DNA of 64,000 nucleotides from Thiodiazotropha sp050291245 (GTDB taxonomy: Bacteria; Pseudomonadota; Gammaproteobacteria; Chromatiales; Chromatiaceae), in contig JBNKJP010000016.1 in assembly GCA_050291245.1 (NCBI GenBank), positions 1-64,000 of the forward strand, written 5' to 3'. Made by a program: the position numbers and the translations under genes. Under the pieces are notes generated by a model that was not told where the DNA came from, did not search any database, and saw only the letters and a program-made list of their open reading frames with translations. Shown piece by piece: positions 1 through 7,402 of this stretch. Position 1 is the first letter of the stretch. Each line of letters begins with the position of its first letter.

Positions 1-118
1 GCAAATACTCCCTAACCGCCTGATTTACTATCCAGTTTTTACTTCGACGGTGCCGCTCGGCAGCGGATTTCAACGGCTCCTCGAGGTCTGCCTGCAGGCG
101 GATGCTGGTTACGGTCAT
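1..118 (-). CDS. Ribbon-helix-helix (CopG-type) antitoxin, N-terminal part
   Basis: The first 39 codons lie in the window and the rest runs off the left edge. The protein begins MTVTSIRLQADLEEPLKSAA and continues with a basic turn and a hydrophobic helix, the pattern of a short ribbon-helix-helix repressor: a beta strand (TSIRLQ) followed by two helices. Such proteins are DNA-binding antitoxins that repress their own operon, and the toxin would normally follow, outside the window. It stands where cas4 would be expected after cas7 of a type I-C operon. The inverted repeat just upstream supports self-regulation. The family call is fairly firm. The toxin partner is unknown. Confidence 0.75.
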   Translation of the reverse strand, partial: MTVTSIRLQADLEEPLKSAAERHRRSKNWIVNQAVREYL

Positions 119-133
119 GATCGCTCTCTCCGA

Positions 134-162
134 TAGACTACGACGTAGTACATTGTAGTCTA
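134..162. promoter_or_regulatory. Probable operator of the RHH antitoxin gene
   Basis: An exact 8-bp inverted repeat, TAGACTAC (134-141) and GTAGTCTA (155-162), lies 16-44 bp upstream of the antitoxin start codon. GTAGT also recurs at 145-149 and 155-159, exactly one helical turn apart. Short repeats on the same DNA face suit cooperative binding by ribbon-helix-helix dimers. The repeat is seen directly. Its use as an operator is inferred. Confidence 0.6.
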
Positions 163-204
163 ACGACTGGATTGCCACTACGGGCAGAGGTCAGTCGCAG
201 ACGC

Positions 205-1077
205 TCAGGACAACACTTCCTGAACGCTCACCCCGCTCTCGGCCAACCCACTGCTGTCGATAGTAACCCGGTAATCGTCAAAGCTGCCGGCAGGGGTGCC
301 AGGCTCACCATTGATACGCTCAATCGCGACCCGGTCGAAGAGTTTGTGGGATGGCATATTGCCTAGTGCATCCTTATGTTTGAAAACAACCAGCTTACGG
401 GCGACCATCTCGCCCCGGGCGGCAGAGTGATCATGTTCGAACATCATCTGAAGTGCCTGCCACAATTTTTCCAGGTCAGATTCCGAAAAACCGGTTTTTT
501 CCGCCAACTTGGCCGAGATGAAACCGTGTACGCGATAGAGCCCATAGGGCACAATACTCTTGCGCCCCATGGTGCGCTCTTTTTCGAGATCCTTCTCATT
601 GGTAACCGCCATACGAGTGATCGACACTTCGAGCGGAATGATCGGATCGATCGATTTGGCGAAGGCAAGCTGGACAGGTCCGCGCACCTGACCGCTGTTG
701 ACCTCCGTGGTCATGACCGCGCCAAAGGTACGCACATCGAAGAAGTTAGCGCACATCCATGCCGTCACCTCTCTGGCCTTCTTTTCATCCTTTGGCAGTT
801 TTTTTGCGATTGGCTCAATCTCCAGGGCATCATAGGCCTTTTGGTTCTGATGATTCAGCACCGACTTCTCTTTGACATAGACATCGTGTCCCGGTGTATC
901 CCCCTCCGTGAGTTCGATGAAGTTGCGAATTTTGCGCTTGAGACAGACATCGGTCACCAGTCCCTTGCTCGACTCGGGATCAAGACGGGGCATGTTGCCT
1001 GCATCCGGGTCACCGTTGGGATTGCCATTGGTGACATCAAACAGATAGACAAATTCGTAGCGGTTTTGAATAGTCAC
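205..1077 (-). CDS. cas7c: CRISPR-associated protein Cas7, type I-C (Csd2)
   Basis: This 290-residue protein is the backbone subunit of the type I-C Cascade effector, several copies of which wrap the crRNA spacer. The N-terminus holds the Csd2 hallmark DVTNGNPNGDPDAGNMPR, and the body carries the conserved TFGAVMTT and RGPVQLAFAKSIDPI segments. The start is GTG at 1077, chosen because AAGGAGG precedes it by 7 nt. The gene follows cas8c by 12 bp as the last cas gene present. In complete type I-C loci cas4, cas1 and cas2 come next, but here the strand continues into an RHH antitoxin gene. Length is normal and the gene looks intact. Confidence 0.95.
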   Translation of the reverse strand: MTIQNRYEFVYLFDVTNGNPNGDPDAGNMPRLDPESSKGLVTDVCLKRKIRNFIELTEGDTPGHDVYVKEKSVLNHQNQKAYDALEIEPIAKKLPKDEKKAREVTAWMCANFFDVRTFGAVMTTEVNSGQVRGPVQLAFAKSIDPIIPLEVSITRMAVTNEKDLEKERTMGRKSIVPYGLYRVHGFISAKLAEKTGFSESDLEKLWQALQMMFEHDHSAARGEMVARKLVVFKHKDALGNMPSHKLFDRVAIERINGEPGTPAGSFDDYRVTIDSSGLAESGVSVQEVLS

Positions 1078-1089
1078 TGTTGTTCCTCC

Positions 1090-2967
1090 TTACTCTTCAT
1101 TAGCTTCAATGCTGACTGGGGCCGCATCATTGGAAATTGCTGCGCCCCGTTGTTTACGTTGATGGTAATAACCAATACAGAATCGCCCCTGGTCCTCAAT
1201 CGAAAAATGCTTTGGCAGTTCACCCGGTAGTTTATCGATAATTTTCGTCATATCTTCTTTGAGAAAATAAGCTTTTCCAGCGACTTTTGGTTCGGCGCTT
1301 TTTCTGATCTTTGAGAGGTGATGCCCGGCCCCAACAATCAGTCGCGGAAAAACTGAGTACGGCACAGTAGAGGCGGAACCAAAGTACTTATCTGAAATAC
1401 CTGCATTAAGCTTGTTAGCCTCCTCCTTTTTTGCTCCGGACTTTTCCAGAGCCACACTCTGTATTCGTTCCAGTACTGCAAACAATCTACCCAACTGGTA
1501 GGCATCACTCTCGTTATTCTCATCCAGGCCCATGGATATGCCCTCCTTATGATTAATACGCAAGTTTCGGTGTAATATGGCTTTGATCATTGCTATACGC
1601 AGCGAACTGATATGCCCGTCGCATCGTATGCGCATGAGAAGTTGCGCCAACAGCGCTTGGGGATAACGAGCGCCGGTCAGCACCGAGCGCATCAGCTCCC
1701 CGGCCAGATGAGCGGGAATATCATCGGCCTTTGGCTTCTGCCCGTCGCGGTGCGGCACCAGCTGGATCAATAGTCCGTAGATCGATGGCGGTTGTCTCCA
1801 GGGAAGCGGGTCGAGGGCAAGGTCCTGGAAATGCTCACCGAGGCGCTGCGCCAGTTCGCCAAAACTGCTGTCGAGCCAGAAGCGGATAGAGATCCTTGAG
1901 GCATTTGGGGCCAACCCCAGCAGATAGAAGCGTGTCGACGGATCGATATCGGGGCTGATCTCCGACAGGGGCCGTCCCTGAGAAAGTTGCTCGACAAGCG
2001 GCCTGAGCTGCGCAGCTTCGCCCTCATCACTCGGCTGAACGATCTGCATGAAAAGCTGTTCCGTCTGATGCGCCTGATCACTATCGGCGGCAACGGCCCA
2101 GAAGACAGTGCTGGCATCGCCGACCGTGAGACAGTGACGATTGTCCCGGTTGAGAAGATAGTTGAGCGCAGTGGTGTATTTAAAGGCTGCTAGTTCAGAA
2201 ACCGGTGCGTTATTGCCCTGCACCTTACCGTAGGATTCGAACGAGTCGGCATTGAAGGAGACGATGGATCCCCCCGAACTCTGTCCTCCATAGACCCCCT
2301 TGATAGCGGGATGCAGACGTGCGATAGCATCCCAGTTACCCGTCACCAAACAGCGGCCCTTTTCTCCCGCATCCGATTCGCTCAGCAGTTTTACCCACAG
2401 ATCCTTGGCGGCTTTGCGTTCATGGAGAAGATTTCGATCTCCGTCCAATTGAAAGACAATATTGGTTCCAACAATCTCCGGGTTCCGCAAATCCCGATCA
2501 AAAAAGACAGGCTGCCATTTATCCAAAAAGGCCAGGAATGCCCGCAACCCCTCATCGTCCGTATCGGCCAACTGCTTTTGGTTAAAGCGCCTGAACGACA
2601 TAAATGGCAGCTTGGCTTCAACCCAGGCATGCTCAGCCGACTTGTCGCTTTTGTCTACACCCAGTGAGTAGGCGGTTTTATCCCACAGAAAAAAGGCGTT
2701 GTCTTTACCCGATTCGAAGCTTTTTTCGGTGTATTGTCCCGAGCGTTTAAAAGAGGCAGGCACAAACAACGGCCTCGGCCTGGATTTATTGCCGACCTGT
2801 TCAGTGAGCGGATAGCTGTCGACAACGTCACCTTCGGACGAAATAACGACAACATAACCGATCTTCTCTTCCGTAAAGCCGAAAACCGGTACGTTGAATC
2901 GGCCACTATCCGGATCCGGCCGCTCAGCCAGACGGTCGTAGTAGTGGTTCAAAGCGGCGAACATCAT
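1090..2967 (-). CDS. cas8c: CRISPR-associated protein Cas8c (Csd1), type I-C large subunit
   Basis: At 625 residues this matches the large subunit of type I-C Cascade, which recognises the PAM and starts R-loop formation. In type I-C an internal start within this gene also yields a small Cas11-like subunit. Family features seen include the N-terminal MMFAALNHYYDRLAERPD stretch, the central GDASTVFWA segment and RISIRFWLDS. The start codon overlaps the cas5c stop by 4 bp, implying translational coupling. No frameshift or stop was seen, so the effector should be functional. The C-terminal half is rich in helices, as expected for the Cas11-like region. Confidence 0.95.
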   Translation of the reverse strand: MMFAALNHYYDRLAERPDPDSGRFNVPVFGFTEEKIGYVVVISSEGDVVDSYPLTEQVGNKSRPRPLFVPASFKRSGQYTEKSFESGKDNAFFLWDKTAYSLGVDKSDKSAEHAWVEAKLPFMSFRRFNQKQLADTDDEGLRAFLAFLDKWQPVFFDRDLRNPEIVGTNIVFQLDGDRNLLHERKAAKDLWVKLLSESDAGEKGRCLVTGNWDAIARLHPAIKGVYGGQSSGGSIVSFNADSFESYGKVQGNNAPVSELAAFKYTTALNYLLNRDNRHCLTVGDASTVFWAVAADSDQAHQTEQLFMQIVQPSDEGEAAQLRPLVEQLSQGRPLSEISPDIDPSTRFYLLGLAPNASRISIRFWLDSSFGELAQRLGEHFQDLALDPLPWRQPPSIYGLLIQLVPHRDGQKPKADDIPAHLAGELMRSVLTGARYPQALLAQLLMRIRCDGHISSLRIAMIKAILHRNLRINHKEGISMGLDENNESDAYQLGRLFAVLERIQSVALEKSGAKKEEANKLNAGISDKYFGSASTVPYSVFPRLIVGAGHHLSKIRKSAEPKVAGKAYFLKEDMTKIIDKLPGELPKHFSIEDQGRFCIGYYHQRKQRGAAISNDAAPVSIEANEE

Positions 2968-3644
2968 GAGATCACCCCATCGCCATCGAACGGGGGCACA
3001 CGGATGACGCCATCCTCCATCGCGGCCCGAAAGAAGCGGGGGGTGTTATTGTCGTTGAAGTCGATATCATGAAGCATCCAGCCCAGATCTCGGTTCTTCT
3101 CTTGTGCGTTCAGATTAGAGGTCGGCAAGGTCTCATCTTCGATCAATGCGAATTGAGCGGGAAACTCGCGGGTACCGAGATAGGGGTGGTGGAAACACTG
3201 CCCCTTCCTGGCGCGCCGGTTAAAGATATCGAGGTGCTTCCCTTCGTTGTCCTCCGACGTAGCCTTCTCAGTCAACTGGAAATGCGCATCGATCACGTAA
3301 GCAACGTTGCGCAGCACGGTAGCCGCCCGCTGCTGCCGCTCCTTGCCTTCATCGACCAGGAGATAGAGACCGCTAGTCGAGCCTTTGCGCATCGCGCCAC
3401 TGGCTTTAGAGGCAGAGATCTTGCTGGCCACCTCGTTGCGCCGGATCGATTCGAAGCGGATTGGCTCGAGCACATGAATCCGGTCGACCACCCAATGTAT
3501 CGCCGGCTTCCAATGGATCGCCTCCAGAATCCCCCGCGCCGCCGATGGGGTCATCACATCGTAGGAGACCCGTTCGACCTTCATCTCTGGCCTGGTCCAA
3601 CAGGCATAGTCGCCCCAGACGTATAGTTTTATTCCATATGCCAT
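2964..3644 (-). CDS. cas5c: CRISPR-associated protein Cas5c (Cas5d), crRNA-processing endoribonuclease
   Basis: In type I-C systems, which lack Cas6, Cas5 cuts the pre-crRNA and stays bound to the 5' handle. The conserved start MAYGIKLYVWGDYACWTRPE places the initiator at 3644, giving 226 residues, the usual family length. AGGA lies 7 nt upstream. The frame stays open up to 3707, but those extra 21 codons read through the second degenerate CRISPR repeat of the creA-like element and do not resemble Cas5, so they are excluded. The conserved KVERVSYDVMTPSAARGILEAI segment follows. The gene overlaps cas8c by 4 bp. Confidence 0.94.
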   Translation of the reverse strand: MAYGIKLYVWGDYACWTRPEMKVERVSYDVMTPSAARGILEAIHWKPAIHWVVDRIHVLEPIRFESIRRNEVASKISASKASGAMRKGSTSGLYLLVDEGKERQQRAATVLRNVAYVIDAHFQLTEKATSEDNEGKHLDIFNRRARKGQCFHHPYLGTREFPAQFALIEDETLPTSNLNAQEKNRDLGWMLHDIDFNDNNTPRFFRAAMEDGVIRVPPFDGDGVIS

Positions 3645-3665
3645 AGATATTCCTGATAAATCACG

Positions 3666-3697
3666 TAAATAAACCCACGCACCCAAATGGGTGCGAC
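3666..3697 (-). repeat. Degenerate type I-C CRISPR repeat, ψR2
   Basis: It begins GTCGCACCC and forms a perfect 7-bp stem, CGCACCC with GGGTGCG, closed by a 4-nt loop, followed by TGG. This is the canonical type I-C stem and flank. The 3' tail (GTTTATTTAC in place of ATTGAAAC) is degenerate, as expected for a terminal repeat that needs only to be cut. It lies inside the apparent 5' extension of cas5c. Confidence 0.85.
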
Positions 3698-3719
3698 TCA
3701 CTTTCACAAATATCTAAAT

Positions 3720-3752
3720 ATTTCAATCCACATCTCCACATACTGAGATGAC
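3720..3752 (-). repeat. Degenerate type I-C CRISPR repeat, ψR1
   Basis: It reads GTC, then stem ATCTC (3749-3745), an 8-nt loop, stem GAGAT (3736-3732), then GTGGATTGAAAT. The 3' part, which becomes the crRNA 5' handle, is nearly canonical, while the stem has been replaced by a different but self-complementary one. It starts directly after the stop codon of the 55-codon ORF. Confidence 0.85.
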
Positions 3753-3920
3753 CTACTTCATTACTAGTACTAATGAAGCAACAGATGAAGCGAGAGCCAG
3801 AGCAATTAAAGTCCTAACAATCAAACGATTAGGCCAAGCATAAAAATGCCCACAGAACGTTAGCCGCACCCCACCTTGCTTCATCTTTTTGATTTGAACT
3901 GTCCAATGACTTCCCGACAT
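3753..3920 (-). CDS. creT: Small membrane peptide, candidate CreT-like toxin
   Basis: This 55-residue ORF is too short for routine ORF calling. It starts MSGSHWTVQIKKMKQGGVRL and ends with a hydrophobic helix of about 20 residues (33-53, IVRTLIALALASSVASLVLV) before a final Lys, so it is a one-pass membrane peptide with a basic N-terminal half. GGAG lies 8 nt before the ATG. The stop codon abuts ψR1. The gene lies between cas3 and cas5c, and its candidate promoter overlaps the site matched by the pseudo-spacer. Holin-like and type I toxins share this size and shape. Toxicity is inferred from position and form. It could instead be a non-toxic accessory peptide, or the toxic element could be the RNA. 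Confidence 0.7.
   Translation of the reverse strand: MSGSHWTVQIKKMKQGGVRLTFCGHFYAWPNRLIVRTLIALALASSVASLVLVMK
3756..3778. promoter_or_regulatory. Inverted repeat at the end of the small ORF, before ψR1
   Basis: CTTCATTA (3756-3763) and TAATGAAG (3771-3778) form a perfect 8-bp inverted repeat with a 7-nt loop, inside the last codons of the small ORF and immediately upstream of the creA-like RNA. It could be an operator, a processing hairpin separating the two transcripts, or part of the creA promoter. No T-run follows, so a simple terminator is unlikely. Confidence 0.45.
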
Positions 3921-3968
3921 TAGTCTTTCTCCAACTGTTCACAGGAAAAAGGCTAGCACATATGTTTA

Positions 3969-3999
3969 TTCATTTATATATTTGTTCTAAAATATACAA
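3969..3999 (-). promoter_or_regulatory. Candidate creT promoter overlapping the pseudo-spacer target (PAM TTC)
   Basis: On the plus strand TTC (3969-3971), the canonical type I-C PAM, is followed by ATTTATATATTTGT (3972-3985), which matches the pseudo-spacer at 13 of 14 positions. The mismatch is at position 6, where Cascade crRNAs are known to flip the base out. On the minus strand the same stretch offers a -35-like TTGTAT (3999-3994) and a -10-like TATAAA or TAAATG (3978-3971). Cascade loaded with creA would therefore sit on the promoter. The site also touches the cas3 stop codon (3989-3987), so read-through from cas3 into cas5c might be damped too. Confidence 0.7.
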
Positions 4000-6215
4000 T
4001 CTTCCGATCTTACATAACTCGGATCATCCCAGCTCAACCCCGCCTCATCGTCATACAGCCCCAAATGGATCAGCTCCCAAAATTGCCCGCCGAATCGGTC
4101 CGCTCCGATCTCCGCGATGGCGCCGGCTGACTTCAGCGATAGAAACACCCGTTCAGGTACCTGCACCAGATAGGGTTGCAGGCGCTTGGCAAGACCACCC
4201 ACAAACTCTGAATGATGAAGCCGCTCTATCCCTTGCTCCGCTTCTTTGTCGAAAGGAATAATGATCGGACGCATGAAGCTCTCGATAATCCGATATTCGC
4301 TTGCAATGGTCTGAAATGGAAAGCTGAACCGCTCACCGTGTTCTCTGTGAAGCGGGAGGAGCTTTTTCGCATCCAACCGCTCTGGATCACGCCAGAAGAG
4401 ATCTTGGAAATACGCCCTGATCGCATCCGGTGCGAGCAGATCCCCTTCATGGTTACGCAAAACCATGCGCATGCTGGCCGCCTGCTGCTCCAGTTCCGGC
4501 GGTGCTGGCCAATCCGGCGAGCTGAAAATCAGCACTTTGCTTTTCGATTTGTCATGCTTACCCTCGCGATTGCACCGTCCCGCTGCCTGGGCGATAGAGT
4601 CAAGCCCGCTTTCTGCCCGCATCACCCGAGGAAAGTTTACATCGACTCCGGCTTCTATAAGGGAGGTGGAGATAACCTTACACGGCTCCCCGTCAAGCAG
4701 TCGCCGACGAATCTCCTCCAGTTTCACCTTGCGGTGCTTGGCGCACATCAGGGTTGTGAGGTGGAAATGACCGTCTCCTTCGCCGATATGATCGTATAGG
4801 GCGCGGGCATGGCGGCGGTTGTTGACGATAACGAGTATTTGCCGATTGGTGTCCAGTTGTTCGATGAGTCGCTCGTCCGTTTGAACGCCGATATGCCGCA
4901 CGCTGACCCGATCCAACTGGCGATATAGCTGCTCTGGTTCAGGCGCGATTTCGCGCACCTGATCAAAACCGTTATGGAACTCGTCGGAACGCTGCAGCGC
5001 CGGCTGAGTGGCCGTGCAGAGCACAACGGAGCAAGCGTAGTTTCTGGCCAGTTCGTCGATGGCGGCCATGGTCGGCCGCAGCAGCTTCTGCGGCAACATC
5101 TGCGCCTCATCAAGGATGATGACACTGCCGGTGATGTTGTGCAGCTTTCTGCACTTGGATGAGCGGTCGGCGAACAAAGACTCGAAAAACTGCACCGCCG
5201 TCGTCACCACCACCGGAGCGTCCCAGTTCTCCATCGCCAGACGCAGCTTATCCTTCGTCTCTTCCCGCCAGGCGAACTCGCTGTCGTCAAAAGCGCTGTG
5301 GTGTTCGAGTACGACATCCTCGCCCAACTCTTCGAACAGACTCCGAAAAACACCTGCATTCTGTTCAATGATACTGGTGAAGGGGATGACATAGATCACC
5401 CGCCGCTGCCCTTGGGCGATTGCGTGATCCAGGGCAAATGCCATGGACGTCAGCGTCTTACCTCCACCCGTAGGAACGGTCAGTGAGAAGAGGCCCGGTT
5501 CGAGTTGCGTCTGGGTTCTTGCATGCTTGAGTATCCGCCCCCTGAGGCCATTGACGGATCCCGAATCACAATGGGCGTATTTTGCAAGTAAACCATTGAG
5601 GTGTTGATCGAGCCTTTCCCTCAATGCTTCGAGTGGCGGATACCCACTACGATGCTGCAATTTTCCTTCCAGCCCCAGGTAAAAGTGCTCGGTATCGAGA
5701 TAGTCCGCATCAACTAGACAGGAGTAGAGCATCCTGATGAGAAATGCAATTTGAAAGCCTGAATTATTAGCCGGTTTGAAATCAGGACATGGCAGTTGCT
5801 CAGGGAGACTTATCTCAGTCTGCCACAGCTCATCCAATTCAGGAATCGTACGATCCAGTCGTTCTTTAAGACTTGCCCGCCCTTTACCCAGATCAATTCC
5901 ATTGGCCAATCCCGCATGATGCCCGGCAACAACATAGGCTAGCAATTTACCCAACCGGGGCCACTTCTCAACGGCGACTTTCGCCCCCGCCGTAGCATGA
6001 TCCACACGCTTGCCGCCTTCGAGACGTTTTGCAAAGGCCTCGGTGTATTTGCCAAGGTCATGCAGCAAGCCGCACACTGTCGCCAGTTGCTCGGCTCTAA
6101 AGTAACTCGCGTTCTCGCCAGCTAAACGGGCGACCCGGGCTAGATGATCCGAAAGCAGCTGCCAGTCAGACTTCGCCGGGTCGTGCCCCGAGTGTGCATA
6201 GTAGATTTTGTCCAT
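3987..6215 (-). CDS. cas3: CRISPR-associated nuclease-helicase Cas3, type I-C
   Basis: Cas3 is recruited by target-bound Cascade to nick and unwind DNA. The N-terminal HD nuclease domain shows GLLHDLGKYTEAF, VDHATAGAK and AGHHAGL. The SF2 helicase part shows Walker A TVPTGGGKT, motif II LDEAQ, motif III LCTATQP and motif VI QAAGRCNREG. I place the start at ATG 6215, preceded by AGGTG. An in-frame GTG at 6221 is the alternative. At about 742 residues it has full length. It is the first gene of the operon, separated from cas5c by the small ORF and creA-like RNA. All catalytic motifs seem present, so the system should be able to interfere. Confidence 0.95.
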   Translation of the reverse strand: MDKIYYAHSGHDPAKSDWQLLSDHLARVARLAGENASYFRAEQLATVCGLLHDLGKYTEAFAKRLEGGKRVDHATAGAKVAVEKWPRLGKLLAYVVAGHHAGLANGIDLGKGRASLKERLDRTIPELDELWQTEISLPEQLPCPDFKPANNSGFQIAFLIRMLYSCLVDADYLDTEHFYLGLEGKLQHRSGYPPLEALRERLDQHLNGLLAKYAHCDSGSVNGLRGRILKHARTQTQLEPGLFSLTVPTGGGKTLTSMAFALDHAIAQGQRRVIYVIPFTSIIEQNAGVFRSLFEELGEDVVLEHHSAFDDSEFAWREETKDKLRLAMENWDAPVVVTTAVQFFESLFADRSSKCRKLHNITGSVIILDEAQMLPQKLLRPTMAAIDELARNYACSVVLCTATQPALQRSDEFHNGFDQVREIAPEPEQLYRQLDRVSVRHIGVQTDERLIEQLDTNRQILVIVNNRRHARALYDHIGEGDGHFHLTTLMCAKHRKVKLEEIRRRLLDGEPCKVISTSLIEAGVDVNFPRVMRAESGLDSIAQAAGRCNREGKHDKSKSKVLIFSSPDWPAPPELEQQAASMRMVLRNHEGDLLAPDAIRAYFQDLFWRDPERLDAKKLLPLHREHGERFSFPFQTIASEYRIIESFMRPIIIPFDKEAEQGIERLHHSEFVGGLAKRLQPYLVQVPERVFLSLKSAGAIAEIGADRFGGQFWELIHLGLYDDEAGLSWDDPSYVRSEDCIF

Positions 6216-6307
6216 CTTCACCTGCTTGATCTTGTTTACGGGAGTATCCTACCTATCCTGCATCGCCCTCTGGGGAACCATCTTTGCGATTCTACAGCTC
6301 CACAGGC

Positions 6308-6526
6308 TCAAAAGATGAGCCTTTGAGGCCCTTGCGATTGTTTCTCCGTCACCAGGAAGTCAAGCCGTATTTGCCCGATGCCCGGCAGCCCCTGAAAATA
6401 TGACGTTGAATCCGAAGCTTTTTCCCTCGGCCGAATTTCCTCGCATGGCAGTCCGTCCTCCGCTATGGAGCGGCCCTGTCGTGTTGAGAGGATCATCAGG
6501 TACGCCTTCTCGTGGGGATCCCGGGA
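6308..6526 (-). pseudogene. Decayed fragment of an ERCC4/XPF-like nuclease gene
   Basis: The reading frame holds SRDPHEKAYLMILSTRQGRS and QGLPGIGQIR, clearly related to SRDPCETALLMIYAARQGRA and QGLPGIGPRR in the intact gene at 8742-9416. The nuclease half before SRDP is missing and the helix-hairpin-helix half degrades after LPGIG. It is a remnant of a second copy, perhaps from duplication or rearrangement around the AbiE pair. It lies directly upstream of the cas3 promoter region (6216-6307, otherwise featureless). Confidence 0.75.
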
Positions 6527-6739
6527 TTCTGCATCACGGCCAAACTTACAACGGCTCCGTCGCCGGTCCCGATCAAACAAGGACCAGAGTTTTGCGGAGG
6601 GTCAAGCGACAGAGGCCCGGGTATATACGCCCGGTAACTCTCGCCAGATACCGTTTGCGTCACGTACTCCCCCACTTTACGTTTCACTATTCTCCTGGCA
6701 TCCCTTTAGTATGTAACGATCCTTTCATTCAGGTCGTAA

Positions 6740-7402
6740 TCACTCCCCACAATGAAACGATAGTGCCGTATTGTTTAATCCGTCCATTTTAGATGCGCTT
6801 AACGAACTATTTGATATGCATTCCTGTTGTCCGGCATCCAGATAGCTGCGCATGAGAAAGGCCAGGTCATGCGCATCCTTGCCACCTTCAGGTGAGCGGT
6901 CATGCCACGCGATGATCTTCAGAACAGCCAACCCGGCCGGCGCCGCGAATGGGATATCGAGTACCGGCCCGGCCCTGAGCCTCACCGTTTATGCGTTTCG
7001 GTATGCGTCCTCGAATCCCAGTACGCTCATCCTGATGCTGTGGTCGGGTGGCCAGCTGATCTCCTTGTTGGCATGCTCCAGTGGACCGAATGGAACGATA
7101 TCGACTGGCAGGTCATGCTTGTAGATCAGCCTTTGCGCGGACCTTGTAAGTTCAAATTGTCCTGTTGCTGCCAGCTCGTCCTTCAGGATGTTAAATTCTT
7201 CCCAGTCGGCGACTTCCACCCCCAGGTCAACATCGACGGTGGCGCGTTTGATTGCAATGCCATGTCCATGGCCCAGAATCATGTCTCTCGCCGTTGCCCC
7301 CACCACAAAGTAACGAACATTCCTCGCGGCAGCCACGCCTGCGATGACTTCGACCAGTTCGGGATCAATCTTCCCGGATAAGTCCAGCAAGCTCGCGTTC
7401 AT
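6740..7402 (-). pseudogene. AbiEii-type nucleotidyltransferase toxin gene, disrupted
   Basis: The first 137 codons (7402-6989) encode an AbiEii nucleotidyltransferase domain, with YFVVGATARDMIL near the N-terminus and the acidic TVDVDLGVEV. An in-frame TAA at 6991-6989 interrupts it, and the same frame then continues with the typical C-terminal part DIPFAAPAGLAVLKIIAWHD and GGKDAHDLAFLMRSYLDAG. A single base change in a GAA or CAA codon would explain the stop. The last residues also fit homologues poorly after YLDAG, so a second lesion near 6830 is possible. AbiEii toxins modify tRNA or another nucleotide target in type IV toxin-antitoxin pairs. The toxin is probably dead while its antitoxin is intact. 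The 5' end overlaps the antitoxin gene by 38 bp. Confidence 0.82.

Larger units (their letters stand above)
3666..3752 (-). ncRNA. creA: creA-like crRNA-type antitoxin RNA (pseudo-repeat, pseudo-spacer, pseudo-repeat)
   Basis: On the minus strand a degenerate type I-C repeat (3752-3720) ends in GTGGATTGAAAT, one base from the canonical GTGGATTGAAAC. A 22-nt pseudo-spacer (3719-3698) follows, then a second repeat (3697 to about 3666) with a perfect 7-bp stem. The spacer begins ATTTAGATATTTGT, and 13 of these 14 bases match the site at 3972-3985, with the only mismatch at position 6. Beyond position 14 pairing is essentially lost, which should allow binding but not Cas3 cleavage. This is the ψR1-ψS-ψR2 design of CreA guide RNAs. 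Cas5c would process it and Cascade would carry it. The pattern is seen in the sequence. The function is inferred. Confidence 0.82.

Noticed and set aside
376..1230. Plus-strand ORF of 284 codons opposite cas7
   Set aside because: It is the mirror of a strongly coding frame, shows no known motif and has no ribosome site.
3645..3707. N-terminal extension of cas5c by 21 residues
   Set aside because: Those codons are translated from the second degenerate CRISPR repeat, do not match Cas5 proteins, and a better start with ribosome site exists at 3644.
1..6300. CRISPR array within the cas region
   Set aside because: Only two repeat-like units were found (3666-3752), both degenerate with a 22-nt spacer. 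A true type I-C array would have near-identical 32-nt repeats and spacers of about 33-36 nt.
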